Position numbers and translations under genes: made by a program. 64,000 bases of DNA, taken from an uncultured Clostridia bacterium. Its GTDB lineage: Bacteria; Bacillota; Clostridia; Christensenellales; CAG-314. Under the pieces are notes generated by a model that saw only the letters and a program-made list of their open reading frames with translations, searched no databases and had not been told where the DNA came from. The stretch is from the NCBI GenBank assembly GCA_934230325.1, contig CAKQEP010000009.1, forward strand, positions 1 through 64,000, read 5' to 3'. Positions 54,716 to 63,400 of this stretch are shown piece after piece (the stretch's first letter is position 1; the number at the start of each line of letters is the position of its first letter).

Positions 54716-55204
54716 TTAAATAATCAGATTTTTGTCCTTTTGTAAAACTTTTGCCGCTTCCTGCGCTTTGGACTCGGCAAGTTTTGCGTACAATTCGTCG
54801 TCTGCCGTCGCAAGAATCTGTACCGCCAACAACGCCGCGTTGTGCCCGCCGTCAATAGCCACCGTCGCAACGGGTACTCCCGACGGCATCTGAACGGTGG
54901 AAAGCAACGCGTCAAGACCGTCCAAAGTGCTTGACTTAACGGGAACCCCTATGACGGGAACGCTCGTGTTTGCCGCCAACGCCCCCGCAAGGTGCGCCGC
55001 CTTTCCCGCTATCGCCACTATCGCGCCAAACCCGTTTGCGCGGGCAGAAGTCGCAAAATCTTTTGCAACTTCCGGCGTGCGGTGCGCGGAATATATATGA
55101 CACTCAAAAGGCACATTAAACTGTTTAAAAACTTCCGCCGCTTTTTGCGCTATCGGCAAGTCGCTGTCGCTGCCCATTACTATCGCCGCTTTTTTTGCAC
55201 TCAT
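54716..55204 (-). CDS. purE: N5-carboxyaminoimidazole ribonucleotide mutase
   Basis: Moves the carboxyl group to give CAIR. The 162-residue protein starts [17 protein letters not shown] and has the active-site stretch YSAHRTPE and the loop [12 protein letters not shown]. The ATG at 55204 follows GGAGG by 7 bases; the frame runs on upstream through the leader, but that part is low-complexity and overlaps the riboswitch. First gene of the purine operon. No purK is in the window, so either it is elsewhere or this PurE works without it. Confidence 0.95.
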   Translation of the reverse strand: MSAKKAAIVMGSDSDLPIAQKAAEVFKQFNVPFECHIYSAHRTPEVAKDFATSARANGFGAIVAIAGKAAHLAGALAANTSVPVIGVPVKSSTLDGLDALLSTVQMPSGVPVATVAIDGGHNAALLAVQILATADDELYAKLAESKAQEAAKVLQKDKNLII

Positions 55205-55396
55205 TAAATCTACCTCCACAAAAAAGAGTTTTTTAGGTTTGTTTTTTAGACTTTGTTTTTTCTTTAATTTAGGTTTTGTTTGTCGCTCGTTTTTTCCGTC
55301 AAGCGCTTTTTGACACGGTTTGCGTTTGGTTTTTTCCGCTCTCTCGTTTTTTGGCGCGGTTTGCGTTTGCAACTCGGTTTTTTTGTTTAGTACCGA
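55205..55396 (-). other. Long low-complexity leader between riboswitch terminator and purE
   Basis: About 190 bases, on the transcript made largely of A-, AAC- and CAAA-type runs with few stable hairpins. It holds no recognisable gene. It separates the riboswitch expression platform from the purE ribosome site, which is unusual because such leaders are normally short. Confidence 0.5.
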
Positions 55397-55437
55397 CAAA
55401 AAAAGGGCAGTTTTGTTGCGTGACAACAAGACTGCCC
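55397..55437 (-). terminator. Intrinsic terminator of the ZTP riboswitch
   Basis: Stem of 14 base pairs (55405-55418 with 55424-55437, one G-U) followed on the minus strand by seven T. Its 5' arm is formed by GGGCAGTC, which overlaps the 3' end of the aptamer (CCGTCTGGGCA), so ligand-bound aptamer and terminator exclude each other. This predicts that ZTP turns the operon on. Confidence 0.88.
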
Positions 55438-55503
55438 AGACGGTCGACCAAAACATATTTTTTGCTCCCATGCGGTAAGTCCGCTTCCGTCAGTCGCAAA
55501 AAA
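55433..55503 (-). ncRNA. ZTP riboswitch (pfl motif) of the purine operon
   Basis: The minus strand reads a P1 arm TTTTTTGC, then GACTGACGG, a small hairpin GCGG-ACTTA-CCGC, ATGGGAGC, the closing P1 arm GCAAAAAA, a linker, and CCGTCTGGGCA. These match the ordered pfl-motif blocks GACUGGCG, GGGAGC and CCGCCUGGGCA. GACGG pairs with CCGTC, a compensated change from the consensus GGCG with CGCC. The aptamer senses ZTP or ZMP, which build up when 10-formyl-THF is short. It lies behind a consensus promoter and before a terminator and the purine operon, its known genomic setting. Confidence 0.9.
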
Positions 55504-55518
55504 CCTTTCCATACTATT

Positions 55519-55547
55519 ATTATACATTAAGCGTTTGTTTAAGTCAA
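55519..55547 (-). promoter_or_regulatory. Promoter of the purine operon
   Basis: On the minus strand TTGACT (55542-55547) and TATAAT (55519-55524) are 17 bases apart, a near-perfect sigma-A promoter. Transcription would start about 10 bases before the riboswitch P1 arm. No PurR box pair is evident. Confidence 0.85.
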
Positions 55548-55608
55548 TCAAAAGTAGGTCGTTTTTTACCTTTTTTATCCTTATAATTATCGCGACGTAT
55601 TGTCGAAA

Positions 55609-55899
55609 TCAGCGTTTGCGGTCCGCCAAGATGATAGTCCCCGCCACGACATTGCAAAAAACAATGACCACGACGCCCAAAGCGACGGCTTTAGAGGTCC
55701 CGTACACTGCGTCGAGGCGCGACGCTCCTATCAAGGAAACGATTCCCGCCGCAAGGCTGTACAAGCCCACGCCGTACAAGCCCAAGACCGACAACCCCAT
55801 CCATTTGACGTCGGCAATTGCCGACGCTACAAACACGACAAAAGCGACAAAGCCTGCAATTGCGCTGATAATCAACAATATTTTGCAAGCCTTTTTCAT
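55609..55899 (-). CDS. Hypothetical small membrane protein
   Basis: Not recognised. The 96-residue protein has three membrane segments (about residues 5-28, 36-58 and 69-90) with GASRLDAVYGTSK between the last two and a basic end. GGAGG lies 7 bases before the ATG at 55899, which fixes the start. It is the last gene of the unit with recF, 85 bases downstream. Function cannot be given. Confidence 0.7.
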   Translation of the reverse strand: MKKACKILLIISAIAGFVAFVVFVASAIADVKWMGLSVLGLYGVGLYSLAAGIVSLIGASRLDAVYGTSKAVALGVVVIVFCNVVAGTIILADRKR

Positions 55900-55984
55900 C
55901 CCAACCCCTCCGAAAATGTGTTTGCAAAATGAATTTGTTAAAAATAGCGTAACATAAAATAAAAAATTAGTCAACTGATTTTAA

Positions 55985-57085
55985 CTAACTTTTTATTGCT
56001 TTGCCTTTTTCTATTTTAAATCCCGTATATTCGAGTTGTTTTTGAAGGTTTGCGTCGATGTGCGTAGCCGTAAGTATAATCTGTAATGCAGAGTCAAAAG
56101 TAAGTAGTTGTTTTTGGCGGTTTATGTCGAGTTCGCTCAACACGTCGTCCAACAACAACACGGGATAATCTCCCGTCGTTTCCTTAAAAACGGTGAGTTC
56201 TGCCAACTTTAAAGCCAACGCCGCCGTTCTTTGCTGCCCCTGACTGCCGTATTCTCTCAAATCCACGCCGTTGACGGCAAACTTTATGTCGTCGCGCTGA
56301 CACCCGACGGAAGTGTACCGCAATTCCATATCCCGCTTTAAGGAAGAAGTAAAGGCTTCAAAGGCGCACCGCTGTTTTTGCGCGACGGTATCCCCTTCTA
56401 TTTTTGTGAGATAGGTCAACTCCAACCTTTCCTGCCCGCCCGACAAGCGATAATGCGTTTCCATCGCCACTTCTTTGAGTCGCGCCAAAAATGCCTGCCG
56501 CTTAAAAACTATTCGCGCGCACTGCGCCGCCAACTGCGTATCCCACACAAACAGCATATCTTTGAGCGAATCTGCGTCTTTTGCGTTTTTGATAAGGCTG
56601 TTTCTTTGAGAAAGCACCTTGTTGTAGTTGACGAGAGAATAAAAATAGTTTTTGTCGGTCTGCGACAAGTCCACGTCCATAAACCTGCGGCGGTTGTCGG
56701 GCGAAGACTTTATCAAGCGCAATTCGTCGGGGTCAAAGTAAACGGCGTTGAGGTATCCGAGCATCTCCCCCGTTTTGAGTATGGGAACGCCGTTGACGGC
56801 TATGCTCTTTTTTTTGTTGTTGAACAGCCACACGCTTATGTCTGCGTCGCCGTACCTACTGCAAAAATCCACCGAAACTTTTGCGTAATCCTTGCCGTAC
56901 GCAATCATTTCCTTATGTTTGTCGGTACGAGGACTTTTGCCCAAACAGCACAGATAAATACTTTCCAACAGATTTGTTTTTCCCTGCGCGTTTTTTCCTT
57001 CAAAAACGTTAAGCCCGTCGGAAAGTCGCAAGGTCTGCTCGTCGAGATTGCGGAAGTTTTTTACGCTCAGCGTTTTAAGTCGCAT
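55985..57085 (-). CDS. recF: DNA replication and repair protein RecF
   Basis: SMC-like ATPase that helps load RecA at single-strand gaps. The 366-residue protein has Walker A EGKNAQGKT (residues 29-37), the ABC-type signature in the C-terminal half (EYGSQGQQRTAALALKLAE) and Walker B LLLDDVLSELD. In most bacteria recF lies near dnaA-dnaN-gyrB at the replication origin; here it follows lepB, with an 11-base overlap, and no origin gene is near. Function should be unchanged. Confidence 0.96.
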   Translation of the reverse strand: MRLKTLSVKNFRNLDEQTLRLSDGLNVFEGKNAQGKTNLLESIYLCCLGKSPRTDKHKEMIAYGKDYAKVSVDFCSRYGDADISVWLFNNKKKSIAVNGVPILKTGEMLGYLNAVYFDPDELRLIKSSPDNRRRFMDVDLSQTDKNYFYSLVNYNKVLSQRNSLIKNAKDADSLKDMLFVWDTQLAAQCARIVFKRQAFLARLKEVAMETHYRLSGGQERLELTYLTKIEGDTVAQKQRCAFEAFTSSLKRDMELRYTSVGCQRDDIKFAVNGVDLREYGSQGQQRTAALALKLAELTVFKETTGDYPVLLLDDVLSELDINRQKQLLTFDSALQIILTATHIDANLQKQLEYTGFKIEKGKAIKS

Positions 57086-57872
57086 CGTTTTTTTCTCCTT
57101 GCTCCCCGCCGCCGTCTTTTTTGTCCGAATCGTCGTTGTTTGTTTGCCGCTCTATTTCCGACAAAATTTCGGAAGTTTTTTCTATTTTTTCGCAAGCGAT
57201 TTCTTTCATCGCCTTACTCGAATATCGGCACTCAAAAATCGCGTACACTATTATTGCGGCAACCAAAACGCTGACGATAACGATAGGCAAGGTCATACCT
57301 TTACCCACCACCACGCCGACGCACGCGCTTTTGTCAAACGCTCCGTAATACCTGCTGTCGATACTAAACAAGCGGTTGTCGCCCAAGCAATACAGTCCGT
57401 TTTTTGGCACTACGTATGCGTTTTCTTCCGACGTTGCGTCTTCTCCGTCGTTGTTTTTTATTATGCCGGCGTCGTAATCGACAGACATCAAAAACACCTT
57501 TTTCCCGTCATAACTTTCTTCCGTCATACGCTTGACCTGCCCGTCAAAAGTCTTTACGCAAAGGTAATACTCGTGGGAGTCCGGCGCGGTTTTTTCCGCC
57601 CAAACCTTATCTCCGCCAAACGCAACCACTCGCTTGACGAGCGGCGCGGGCGAACCTTCTTTTTTGACCAGCACGATATCTCCGTACTGCGGTTTTTTGA
57701 GTTTTGACGCCCAGATAATTTCTTCCGGCATCAAGGTAGGTTTCATACTCGTTTGCTTGACGCGGTAGTTGGAAAAAATAAAACACCTGACAAAAAGACA
57801 CGCCAAAAGGACGGCGCACAGTAACACCATCCCGATTAACTCGTATTTTTGCGGTTGTTTGCTTTTATTCAT
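57075..57872 (-). CDS. lepB: Signal peptidase I
   Basis: Membrane serine protease that removes signal peptides from exported proteins. The 265-residue protein has an N-terminal membrane segment (12-33), the nucleophile Ser42 in QTSMKPTL, the general base Lys80 in LVKRVVAFGGD, and the GDNRLFSIDSRYYGA box. Unlike most Firmicute enzymes it has a second membrane segment (about 194-215) after the catalytic domain and a charged cytoplasmic tail of about 50 residues rich in E, K, D and G. Both ends are therefore cytoplasmic-side anchored, as in archaeal or SipW-like forms. Overlaps recF by 11 bases. Confidence 0.93.
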   Translation of the reverse strand: MNKSKQPQKYELIGMVLLCAVLLACLFVRCFIFSNYRVKQTSMKPTLMPEEIIWASKLKKPQYGDIVLVKKEGSPAPLVKRVVAFGGDKVWAEKTAPDSHEYYLCVKTFDGQVKRMTEESYDGKKVFLMSVDYDAGIIKNNDGEDATSEENAYVVPKNGLYCLGDNRLFSIDSRYYGAFDKSACVGVVVGKGMTLPIVIVSVLVAAIIVYAIFECRYSSKAMKEIACEKIEKTSEILSEIERQTNNDDSDKKDGGGEQGEKNDAT

Positions 57873-57914
57873 AGATTAGTTGCCGAACAGATTTTATTTT
57901 GCCCGTTTTTTACG

Positions 57915-59642
57915 TTACGTAAACAAAATATTGTTTAAAACCACGCCGTCTTTAGAACCGAAACAAATGGCTCGTATATCCCGCATTTCCGGCGATTTGC
58001 CCGTTTGTTCGTTTTTGAAGTCGGTGCGAGCGAGGGTTATTTTTTGCCAAATGTTGCCGCCCGCAAGCCTTACCGTGCGTTTGTACGCCGCGTGGGTAGG
58101 TTCTCCCCAGTGATAAATAAGGTACACGTTTAAGTCCTGCTCGTTTACGCTATAAGCGTCCAGCATCAGCAAAGAATGTTCGTTGTACAAAACTTTGTCG
58201 TCGCAAACGACAAAACTGCCCATATTAGTGCCGCAAACGCCCTTTATCCCCTGCGCGCCCACCACAAAAGATACGGGGTGGCGGTCGATAAACTCCGTCG
58301 TCTGCGTACCCATAATGTTCATAGGTGTAAACTCCGCTTCTTCCTGCGAGTTGTTGTAAAGTATCGGCGTGCGCCTTGACAGCGTAACGTTTGACATATC
58401 AAACTTTTTTGACGGAACAAATTTGAGCAAGTTGCTGCTTATGTTGACGCCGTTGCGAAACGTAACGTTGCAAAACGCCGTTATCGGGGTGGCGGGACTG
58501 TATATCTGCAACGCCGCGACAAGACCGTCGTCGGTGCGCTTCATCGGGACTTCTATCCAGTTGCGGCTGCTTTCCGTGCCTACTCTGTTGTGGCAATAGT
58601 ACAGCGACGCTTTGGCGTTTACGGGTAAATCCGTCGCGCGCGCTTTGACTACCAACTGCTTGTTCTGCTCAAAAACGTCAATTTTGACGTTGACGTTTTG
58701 CATCATAATGTTGGACCTCTCGCGCAACAAGTGGTCAAACCACTTTTGAAGGTTGCTCGTATAGTTGCTCGGCAAACTGTCCATCATTCTCGGCGCAAAC
58801 AAAACCACGCCCGCGCCGTTGTTGCCCATTCTCAACAAACAGTCATAAGTTTTGTCCATATCGGTGTTGGGTGAGTTTGTGCCTACGCAAGTGTAAAAAG
58901 GTTGTTTTACGTAGGAAAGGTAACTTTGCGGACTTATCGCGGCAAGCCACTCGTCGTGGCGGCAAGACTCCTCCATCTGCCGCTCGAGGTCCGCGACGTT
59001 GTAAGAATTAAATCCGCTGTCGTCAACTTCTTCTACGTTTTCCCAAAGGTTTCCGTGAAGAACCGCGCCGGCTTTTATTCTTTGGTCTATCGCCATAGCC
59101 TGCAAAGTAATTACGTTGCCTTCTTTAAGGGAGTACAAGCCTATCTTTTCGCCGTCTACCTGCGCAAGACTCTGCGCAAAAGTTACGGCGCGGCGAGTGT
59201 TTAAAGTCCACTCGTACCAACACGTTTTTTGAGCGTCTTCCGTCACCGTATAAAGTTTGTCTTTTGCGTTGTCAAAATCGGCAAAGGCAAGGGAAACGGG
59301 ATAAATTGTCATAAGACCGCCGTGTTCTTCGCTTTCTCCGAGATAATCTATACCGATTGCCGTGTACCCCAACTTTGCCCAAAAACAAAGGTTGTCTACG
59401 TTTACCCTGTTGAGCGGGTCTACGACGATAAGGGCGGGTTGCGCTTTTTCCTTTTTTTGCGGTTTAAAAGCGACGTAAGCAAGCACGCGGCTCGACTGTT
59501 TGCCTATTTTTCTTCCGCAAAAGGTGTAAATCTGTACGGTTACGCCGTCCTTGTCAAAAGTTTTGTACAAGGACGACTCCAACGGACATTCCGTCGGGTC
59601 AAAATCTTTCCATAAGGTCAACGGGGTATAGTTTTTTAGCAT
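57915..59642 (-). CDS. Alpha/beta-hydrolase-fold protein, probably without catalytic serine
   Basis: A 575-residue protein. Residues about 20-310 look like an alpha/beta hydrolase of the acetyl-xylan-esterase kind (PALIVVDPLNRVNVDN, GYTAIGIDYLGESEEHGG, RRAVTFAQSLAQVDGEKIGLYSLKEG). At the nucleophile elbow, where G-x-S-x-G is expected, the sequence is S-L-K-E-G (171-175), so Lys173 stands in for serine. No convincing acid-histidine pair follows. The C-terminal half (about 320-575) is rich in beta strands and not recognised. It overlaps the upstream membrane-protein gene by 7 bases and lies 42 bases before lepB. Perhaps a binding protein and not an enzyme; ligand unknown. Confidence 0.65.
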   Translation of the reverse strand: MLKNYTPLTLWKDFDPTECPLESSLYKTFDKDGVTVQIYTFCGRKIGKQSSRVLAYVAFKPQKKEKAQPALIVVDPLNRVNVDNLCFWAKLGYTAIGIDYLGESEEHGGLMTIYPVSLAFADFDNAKDKLYTVTEDAQKTCWYEWTLNTRRAVTFAQSLAQVDGEKIGLYSLKEGNVITLQAMAIDQRIKAGAVLHGNLWENVEEVDDSGFNSYNVADLERQMEESCRHDEWLAAISPQSYLSYVKQPFYTCVGTNSPNTDMDKTYDCLLRMGNNGAGVVLFAPRMMDSLPSNYTSNLQKWFDHLLRERSNIMMQNVNVKIDVFEQNKQLVVKARATDLPVNAKASLYYCHNRVGTESSRNWIEVPMKRTDDGLVAALQIYSPATPITAFCNVTFRNGVNISSNLLKFVPSKKFDMSNVTLSRRTPILYNNSQEEAEFTPMNIMGTQTTEFIDRHPVSFVVGAQGIKGVCGTNMGSFVVCDDKVLYNEHSLLMLDAYSVNEQDLNVYLIYHWGEPTHAAYKRTVRLAGGNIWQKITLARTDFKNEQTGKSPEMRDIRAICFGSKDGVVLNNILFT

Positions 59643-60253
59643 TTTTTCTCCCTAAACACGATAAGCGACGTTGCGAGTACCGCCGCGCCGACGACGCCGA
59701 CAACGGCAGCGACAACAAGATACGCCGACGGCACAACCGAAAAATTCAAGTTGGGCGCGCTCGGATTTTGCACGCAAGAAGTCAATCCGTTAATCAAAAA
59801 AACCTGAACGACGGCAAGCGACGCCGCCACGCAATTTGCGACAAGACAAAGCACGTTTGCAAATCGCTTGTCTTTAAAAAATCCGCTCAAACCGTTTATG
59901 ACGGCGGCAACTCCGCCAAAAACAACCGCCAAAAGCGCGACCACCGCCGTCGCCCTGCCTATTTTGCCTTCCGGCACGTAAACCATCGTATCATAAAAAC
60001 TGCGGGCGTTTTCCGACATTTTTTCGTACTTGACGTAGTAATAACCCGTTTCATCGTGAACAAACTTGTCGTTTTTTTTGTCGTACAAGCCGCCGACGAT
60101 GACGTCCGTCGTTTTGTAAGTATTTGCTTTTTTGTTGTTTCTGACCGAAACGACAGAACACGCGGGAAAAAACACCGCCGCGACAATCGTAAGCATCGCT
60201 ACGACGCACACAATTTTTAAAATAACCAAAATCGTCGATTTGCACTCGTTCAT
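59636..60253 (-). CDS. Hypothetical four-segment membrane protein
   Basis: Not recognised. The 205-residue protein has membrane segments near residues 8-30, 98-120, 130-155 and 175-198, with an outside loop of about 60 residues containing TGYYYVKYEKMSENARSFYD. The ATG at 60253 follows a promoter so closely that the leader is only about 12 bases and has no Shine-Dalgarno site. First gene of the unit with the hydrolase-fold protein, lepB, recF and the small membrane protein. A later internal start cannot be excluded. Confidence 0.65.
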   Translation of the reverse strand: MNECKSTILVILKIVCVVAMLTIVAAVFFPACSVVSVRNNKKANTYKTTDVIVGGLYDKKNDKFVHDETGYYYVKYEKMSENARSFYDTMVYVPEGKIGRATAVVALLAVVFGGVAAVINGLSGFFKDKRFANVLCLVANCVAASLAVVQVFLINGLTSCVQNPSAPNLNFSVVPSAYLVVAAVVGVVGAAVLATSLIVFREKKC

Positions 60254-60272
60254 GTTTATTATACCGACTAAT

Positions 60273-60301
60273 ATTATAACCCGCCGCGCGTCTTTTGTCA
60301 A
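60273..60301 (-). promoter_or_regulatory. Consensus promoter with very short leader
   Basis: On the minus strand TTGACA (60296-60301) and TATAAT (60273-60278) are 17 bases apart, a perfect sigma-A consensus. The first ATG of the following gene is 19 bases after the -10 box, so the transcript would start about 12 bases before it. Confidence 0.8.
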
Positions 60302-60415
60302 GGCTATATCCGTTTTTAAAAAAACAACCGCCCGCCGCGCCGTTCCGCTTTTCCCGCAACCGCCCCGCCGTCAAGCGATACGGCAACGCTGTCAAATGTT
60401 ACCGCAACGCCGCCG

Positions 60416-60450
60416 CATACAAAAAGCGGAGCGATTTTCGCTCCGCTTTT
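60416..60450 (-). terminator. Terminator after the leucine-rich-repeat gene
   Basis: Perfect 13-base stem (60422-60434 with 60438-60450) and a three-base loop. On the minus strand the stem ends in CTTTTTG, forming a T tract. It is 44 bases after the LRR stop codon. Confidence 0.88.
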
Positions 60451-60493
60451 GTCTTGGTTTTAAGCTTTACCCTTTGTTACACAAAGAGCGTGG

Positions 60494-63400
60494 TCACTCT
60501 GCAACGTATTCGTACACGATTTTTGCGTTGCAACCGCCGTTCCAGTGCGCTTTTGCCAAAGAATAACTCGTAAATGCGTTTGCCGCTAAAAACTTTCTGC
60601 TGTTTGCCATTATCTTTATCGTTTGGTTTGCAGTCCAGCCGTAAAATACTCCGTCAAACTTTCCGGAAGTCGAAGTTAATTGAATATCTACGTTTTTGGG
60701 CAATACGATTTCGCTTATTGCCGTGCAACCCGCAAACGCACAATCGTACAGTCTAAGCGTGGTAGCGCTCTCGGCAAAGGTCACTTTTTGCAATTGTTTG
60801 CAGTTTTCAAAGGCGTTTATCTGTATCGTGGCGAGCGTCGCGGGGAACTCGATAGCGGTTATGCCGCTGCCCGCAAACGCGTAATAACTCACCAACGTAA
60901 AGTTGCTACCCTCCGCAAAGGTCACCGTAGACAGGTTTTTGCAGTTTTTAAACGTTCCTTCCATAATCGCTGTAATTTTTGACGGTATCGTTATGCTTGT
61001 CAAGCCGCTGTTTGCAAAGGCATAACCACCCAAACTCGTGAGGGCCGTCGGCAATACGATAGAAGTGAGAGCGGAACAGTTTTCAAAAGTATTATTACCG
61101 TTGATTTGCGTCAACTCGTTGGGCAAAGTCACGGAAGAAAGTTTTGCGCAATCTTTAAATACTTCGTCGCCAAAGGTCGCTTTTGCAGAATTAAGCACAA
61201 CCGTAGTCAATTCTAAGCAGCAAGCAAAGGCTTGTAGTCCTATTGCGTTTACCGTCGCGGGGATAGTGATTTGTTGCAATTTGCTACCAAAGAACGCGCG
61301 ATTGCCGATTTTTTCCAACTTGCTGTCCGCCGCAAACGTTACGGTGGTGATGTCGGAGTTTTCAAACGCGCCGTCGCCTATCGTTTTGACAGAAGCGGGG
61401 ATAACGATAGAAGTCATACTGCTGCCGTAGAAAAACTCTGCGGGTATTTCTTCCATATTGCTCAAATCGATATCGGTCTTGTCGCCGTAATAAAGGATAG
61501 CGTTTCCTTTTTTGTCAAACAAGAACCCGTTGGCAACGGAGAAGTTTGTATTGTCGCCTATTTCGATTTCCTTCAACGTATCCGCCGCAAACGCGCCGTT
61601 GCCTATTTTGGCGACTGTTTTGGGGATAGTCACCGACGTCAAAGCCGTACCCAAAAAGGCTTTTTGTCCGATAACGGTAAGTCCTGCGCAATCGATTGTC
61701 ACGCTACTCAAAGCGGAGCAACCCAAAAACGCATTGTCGCCAATTTCGGTAAGAGCAGAAGGCAACACGACGCTACTCAAAGCGGAGCAACATTTAAAGA
61801 AGTCTGCGGGGATAGCCGTCCAAACGTCGCTCAAAATTACTTGACTCAACATTGCGCAATCCGCAAAACTGCTTTCCATGACGGCAGTCATATCGAGAGC
61901 GGACAAGTCAAGCGACGTTATCGCGGTGTTTGCAAACGCGCCGTATCCGATTTTTCTAATTGCGTCGGGGAATTGAACTTTTGCTATTGCCGTATTTGCA
62001 AAGGCATATTTATCTATGGTTTTGATTGTTTCGGCAACGTTTATCGTTGTCAAACCGGTGCTTCTAAACGCCGCCTCGCCTATCTCGGTGAGCGCGTCGG
62101 GCAACTTAACGTCGGTGAGCAAAGCGCAACCGTCAAACGCCTCGTTGCTTATTTTGGTCAATTCGTTGTTAAGCACGACTTGCGTCAATGCAAAACAGTC
62201 TTTAAACAGTCCGTTGCCAAAACCTTCGCTCGCGATATTAGAAATATCCGCATAAACAAGTCCGGTATTGCTAAAAGCGTACTCTGCGACAAAGGTTGTC
62301 GTTTGCGGCAAAGCAAAGGTTTTGTCCCCCGTATAGCCGTTGTAAACCACCTTTGTGAGAGCGGTACAACCCGCAAAGGCTTTTTGCGGAATGTAGTTGA
62401 CGTTTGCGGGCAGATAAACCGTTTTAAGTTTAACGCTGCCTTCAAACAAACTTTCCGCATACCCCAACGTCACTATGGAGTCGGAGAAAACAAAAGTTTC
62501 AAATCCCGTCTTTGCAAACGCGCCTTTGCCGATAGTGGCAAGGTTTTGGAGATTTTTGACGTCAAACGCAGAGAGTTTTGCGCAATCTAAGAATGCGTAA
62601 TCTCTTATTGCCGTCAACGCGGCGTCTGCGGCAAAAGTTGCCGAAACAAGATTTTCGCAACCATAAAACGCATATTCGCCTATGGTAACAAGCGTCTTGG
62701 GCATTTCTACCGCCTTCAACCCCGATTTGGAGAAAGCGTAATTTCCTATACTTTCAAGTTGCGTCGGGAGAGTCACGCTCTCGAGAGAAGTACAACCCTC
62801 AAAAGCATAAGCCGCTAAATCCGTAAAGTTTGTTTTAAACTCAACCGTAGTCAAAGAAGTACAGCCCGCAAACATTTTTTCTACGGGTTTCCCTTCTACC
62901 GTTGCGCTCGTCAAGCCCGTGCAGTTGCCAAATACGTTTGCGCCCATTTCGACGTTTGGAACAACAACGTTTGTGAGAGATTTGCACCCCGCAAAAGCGT
63001 CGTTTCCTATTTTTGTTATCGAGGGATAAAACTCAAACGCCGCAAGTTTTGTACAACCTTCAAAGGCAGACGCGCCTATCGTCGCAAGTTTTATATCTTC
63101 GGCTTGAGCAGGCACTAATTGTCCTTGTTCGTCTTTGACGGCTTCGTATGTCGTAACGGCTGTTTCACCTTCACCCGACGTCTTTTCCGTCGTCTTGTAA
63201 AAGACTACTTCGGTAAGGTTTTCGCACCCCTTAAAGGCAAACGCGCCTATGGAAGTAATTCTGTCGGGGAGATAAACCTTGTTGATATACTTATAAGCAA
63301 ACATTTTGTCCGCAATGCTCGTGACGTAAGCGGGTATTTCTACCGCGTCAACCTTTGCGCTAAAGTTGTAAATTATATCCGCTCCTTTGTAAATGAACGG

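Noticed and set aside
55205..55471. N-terminal extension of PurE reading through the leader
   Set aside because: The extension is low-complexity K/N/T-rich sequence, overlaps the riboswitch terminator, and a strong GGAGG precedes the ATG at 55204.
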